Source of the DNA: Ochromonas danica
Lineage: Eukaryota; Sar; Chrysophyceae; Chromulinales; Chromulinaceae
Length of the DNA: 64,000 bases
Direction: 5' to 3'
NCBI GenBank assembly: GCA_015146655.1
Contig: VKHL01000069.1
Coordinates: 1 to 64,000 of the forward strand
A model generated the notes under the pieces. It made no database searches. It saw only the letters and a list, made by a program, of their open reading frames with translations, and had not been told where the DNA came from. The position numbers and the translations under genes were made by a program. Positions 61,590 through 64,000 of this stretch are shown here, piece after piece. Position 1 is the first letter of the stretch. Each line of letters opens with the position of its first letter.

Positions 61590-64000
61590 TCATACGTTGT
61601 TTGTAGGATCCTCAGAGGAAGCGGCACCACTACCACTACCACTATTAGCCTTCGGGCTAAAGGAGCGTTGACTTTTCACCCGCTTTGGTTTCATACGGTC
61701 CACAGTATGTTTCTTGACCCAATGCACTGGTCCGCCTCGATTCTTTAACGTGCGAATTTGTTGCATTAAGGCATCCATGTTTTCCACATCATGTGCATAA
61801 TGTTTAGCATAGAGATGATCTTCTTTGCTTTCTTCCTTATCTCCCTCTGAACCCTCTGTCGAGTAAACACGACGACGACGCTCATCAGTTGTATCAATGG
61901 TCAAGGTTGATGATTCATGAATAGGTGAAGCATCAACGACTATTTCTTTCATAGCGATATCATGATGTTCAGCAACAATGGAGATAGGTCCAACTTCTAA
62001 TGATCCTTGCATTAGAAGAGCATGTTCACGTTCACTAATAATATCATTCCCAGCTTCTTCTTGTACAGGTAAACCATGTGCAAACCCTGGAACTGTTTTA
62101 ACAATTTGTTCAACTTTATGTTGTGTTCGCATCTTAATAGCAACACGTAAAGGATCCATTTCAGGATCAATCTCTCTTTCTTTATCATATTGCTGTTTAA
62201 GACATTCAGCAGAGAGTTTCAATCCTAATAGACCTTTACGATACACTAAAAGAGAATGAACAGCAACGGATGATTTCATATGTGTACGTAACCATCTTTC
62301 CACAAAACTGGGATCAATAATAATACTTCCTGCTCCTAAAGAATCAATAAGAATCTCTGTACCAACATGTGCATATTTGGATGGTGGTAATCCAGCTACC
62401 AGATCTCCATCCACAACAACACGGAAACTACTTGGCACAATACGATTGTATAATTGTACAAAAGAACGATTTCCTACACGAGGAGAACCAAAATTAATCA
62501 TAACGATATTAACTTTCTTCACAAAGACAGGTACAGCAGCATCATCACGTTCATCTTGTAGTAAACTACAACGAGAGTTTAATCCTTCTTCTATATCAGA
62601 TAGTCGACGTTCTAATGTACCAGGTGTTAAAGAAGAAGATTTAGATAAAGTAGTTTTATCTTTGGAATGAGATAGAAGAGGATTAGGACATGATTGCATT
62701 GATTGTAATAACATTCGATTTGTCTTCTCTTGTAAATAGAGTAACCTATCCAAAAACAACAACATTATCATGCATTATTCTCATACATATTTATTATAGA
62801 CATCAAATTGATAACTTACTTAGCATGATGCTTAAGATAAGCATTAACTCTTGGTACAGTATGTAAAGAAACATCTAATGCTGCAAATGTTGCTAAAGCA
62901 CCACCAAGAGAATGTCCTGTAAAGAAGACCGTTGTTGGATTTAGAACTAATTGTGTTCGTAAATTGGAATGTATGAAACCTCGTACTATTTGATAAGCTT
63001 CCCAAAATCCACTATGTACAAAGGGTAACACAACATTCTTTAACATCGGTGTACTCGAAGCTGCACTAACCATTAAATCAGCGGTTGCATCAACTACAGC
63101 ATGTAAACCTTGATTTGTTGCACCAACAGCATTGGTAAACACTTTTTGTATTCCTTCACGTACATGATCAGCACGTTCAAAGATACTATTATCAGCTGGT
63201 TGTTGTGGATTATTAGTAGTACTAGTACTACTCCCCATCTTATGTAAAGTAGGACGATGAGATAATGTACGCATAACACCAATGGATTCTCCAGTTTCTG
63301 AATCACGACGTATCATAGTATTATTAAATTCCATTCCATCTTGACCTCCTCCTAAACCTTCTTGATATAATTCTTCTTCATCCTCACTTACACTTTTCAT
63401 ATCCATTTCTTCTAAGAGATGTTTAATATCATTAGGACAACGTATATTTAATCCATCTAATTGATCTAAACTTGTCATAGGAAGATCTTCAAAATTAACA
63501 GGAATTTGACTATATTTCAAATTCGCTTCCATTTGCTTCTTACTTGCTGTTCCTCTATTAGCACACAGACACAGACACACAATAAGGTCAAAACACACAC
63601 CAAAGACACACGGGTAATAGGAGTACATCTAACCTGAAACAAACAGCAAGTCGTTTGGAAGCAGTTTCTCGTGCAATAAAGCAGAATAATTCATATTCAC
63701 TACTATAAAACTTATCAACTAGTTCATATCCAATAGAAGGTAAGTCTAACTCTCCTCCATATCCAGAGACTGTATGTAAATCAGGAAAATCATAATATGC
63801 TTGAAATGATAAATCACGCATATTTAATGCTAAATCAACACAGAATACATCTGCTTTAGCATTAACTAAATGATTTACACCTGTTACTTGATTAATTAGA
63901 TTTTTCCCTAATTTACGAATAACTTTCTTTCTTTGACGAACAATATTACGGTGTTCAATTTCTGTAATTGTATACGTTGCTGCTAAACTGGATGTTACAC
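61590..64000 (-). CDS. Class 3 (fungal/DAG lipase-like) lipase, 5' end cut by the window
   Basis: Exons 64000(open)-63634, 63554-62820, 62745-61590; about 752 residues visible. Lipase_3 features in order: 'AVCFRGTASKKQM' (oxyanion-hole strand), an acidic insert, 'VFFTGHSLGGALATF' with the nucleophile Ser in GHSLGG, 'VMINFGSPRVGNRSF', the acid in 'RVVVDGDLVAGLPP' and a His in 'YAHVGTEILID'. So the Ser-Asp-His triad appears complete. A long insert (~145-200 residues from the left end) lies between the oxyanion strand and the nucleophile, as in diacylglycerol lipases. The C-terminal ~270 residues are polar with a basic 'KPKRVKSQRSFSPK' end. No membrane segments are seen in the visible part; upstream exons would show whether it is DAGL-like with four helices. 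Confidence 0.85.

Overview
The window is a gene-dense nuclear segment of a photosynthetic eukaryote, most likely an ochrophyte (stramenopile) alga or a close relative with a red-derived secondary plastid. I see 30 protein genes in 64 kb, about one per 2.1 kb. Introns are short and GT-AG. Several proteins begin with a signal peptide followed by a cleavage-site aromatic residue (the ASAF-type bipartite plastid presequence): a light-harvesting protein, MsrB, two methyltransferases, a FAD4-type desaturase and two MFS transporters. I cannot name the class of alga from this sequence.

Layout. 0-6 kb: the first exon of a 2-oxoglutarate oxygenase, a GC-rich bacterial-looking GNAT acetyltransferase beside telomere-like repeats, and a recent tandem duplication of an OFA-like MFS transporter. 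6-12.4 kb: an 11-exon QSOX sulfhydryl oxidase, a RING protein with cysteine-rich repeats, LSm2 and a DUSP-domain protein. 12.4-21.2 kb: a gamma-synergin-like EH-domain protein, an unknown secreted protein and an ArfGAP. 21.5-27.1 kb: a head-to-head pair of plastid methyltransferases (one with introns, one without), MsrB and a TadA-type deaminase. 27.6-39.1 kb: a PDZ-TBC Rab-GAP, SmD2, a DUF98/chorismate lyase-like protein, a light-harvesting protein, PDCD5, a CYC8/Ssn6-like TPR corepressor and a FAD4-like desaturase. 39.3-55.8 kb: a kinesin-13-like motor, a full-length ABCB transporter and APC1. 55.8-64 kb: two unknown proteins, UBL5/Hub1, ribosomal protein eS28 and a class 3 lipase that runs off the right edge.

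The genes do not form one pathway. Recurrent themes are plastid proteins, membrane traffic (synergin, ArfGAP, TBC), RNA splicing (LSm2, SmD2, UBL5) and the cell cycle or cytoskeleton (APC1, kinesin). Many genes sit as divergent pairs on short shared promoters. Simple-sequence tracts lie in introns and in three cases touch the splice sites. I recognise no tRNA, rRNA, CRISPR array, virus-like element or autonomous transposon; two fold-back elements could be MITEs.

Exon structures were worked out by eye from splice consensus, reading-frame continuity and family resemblance. No alignment or search was run.
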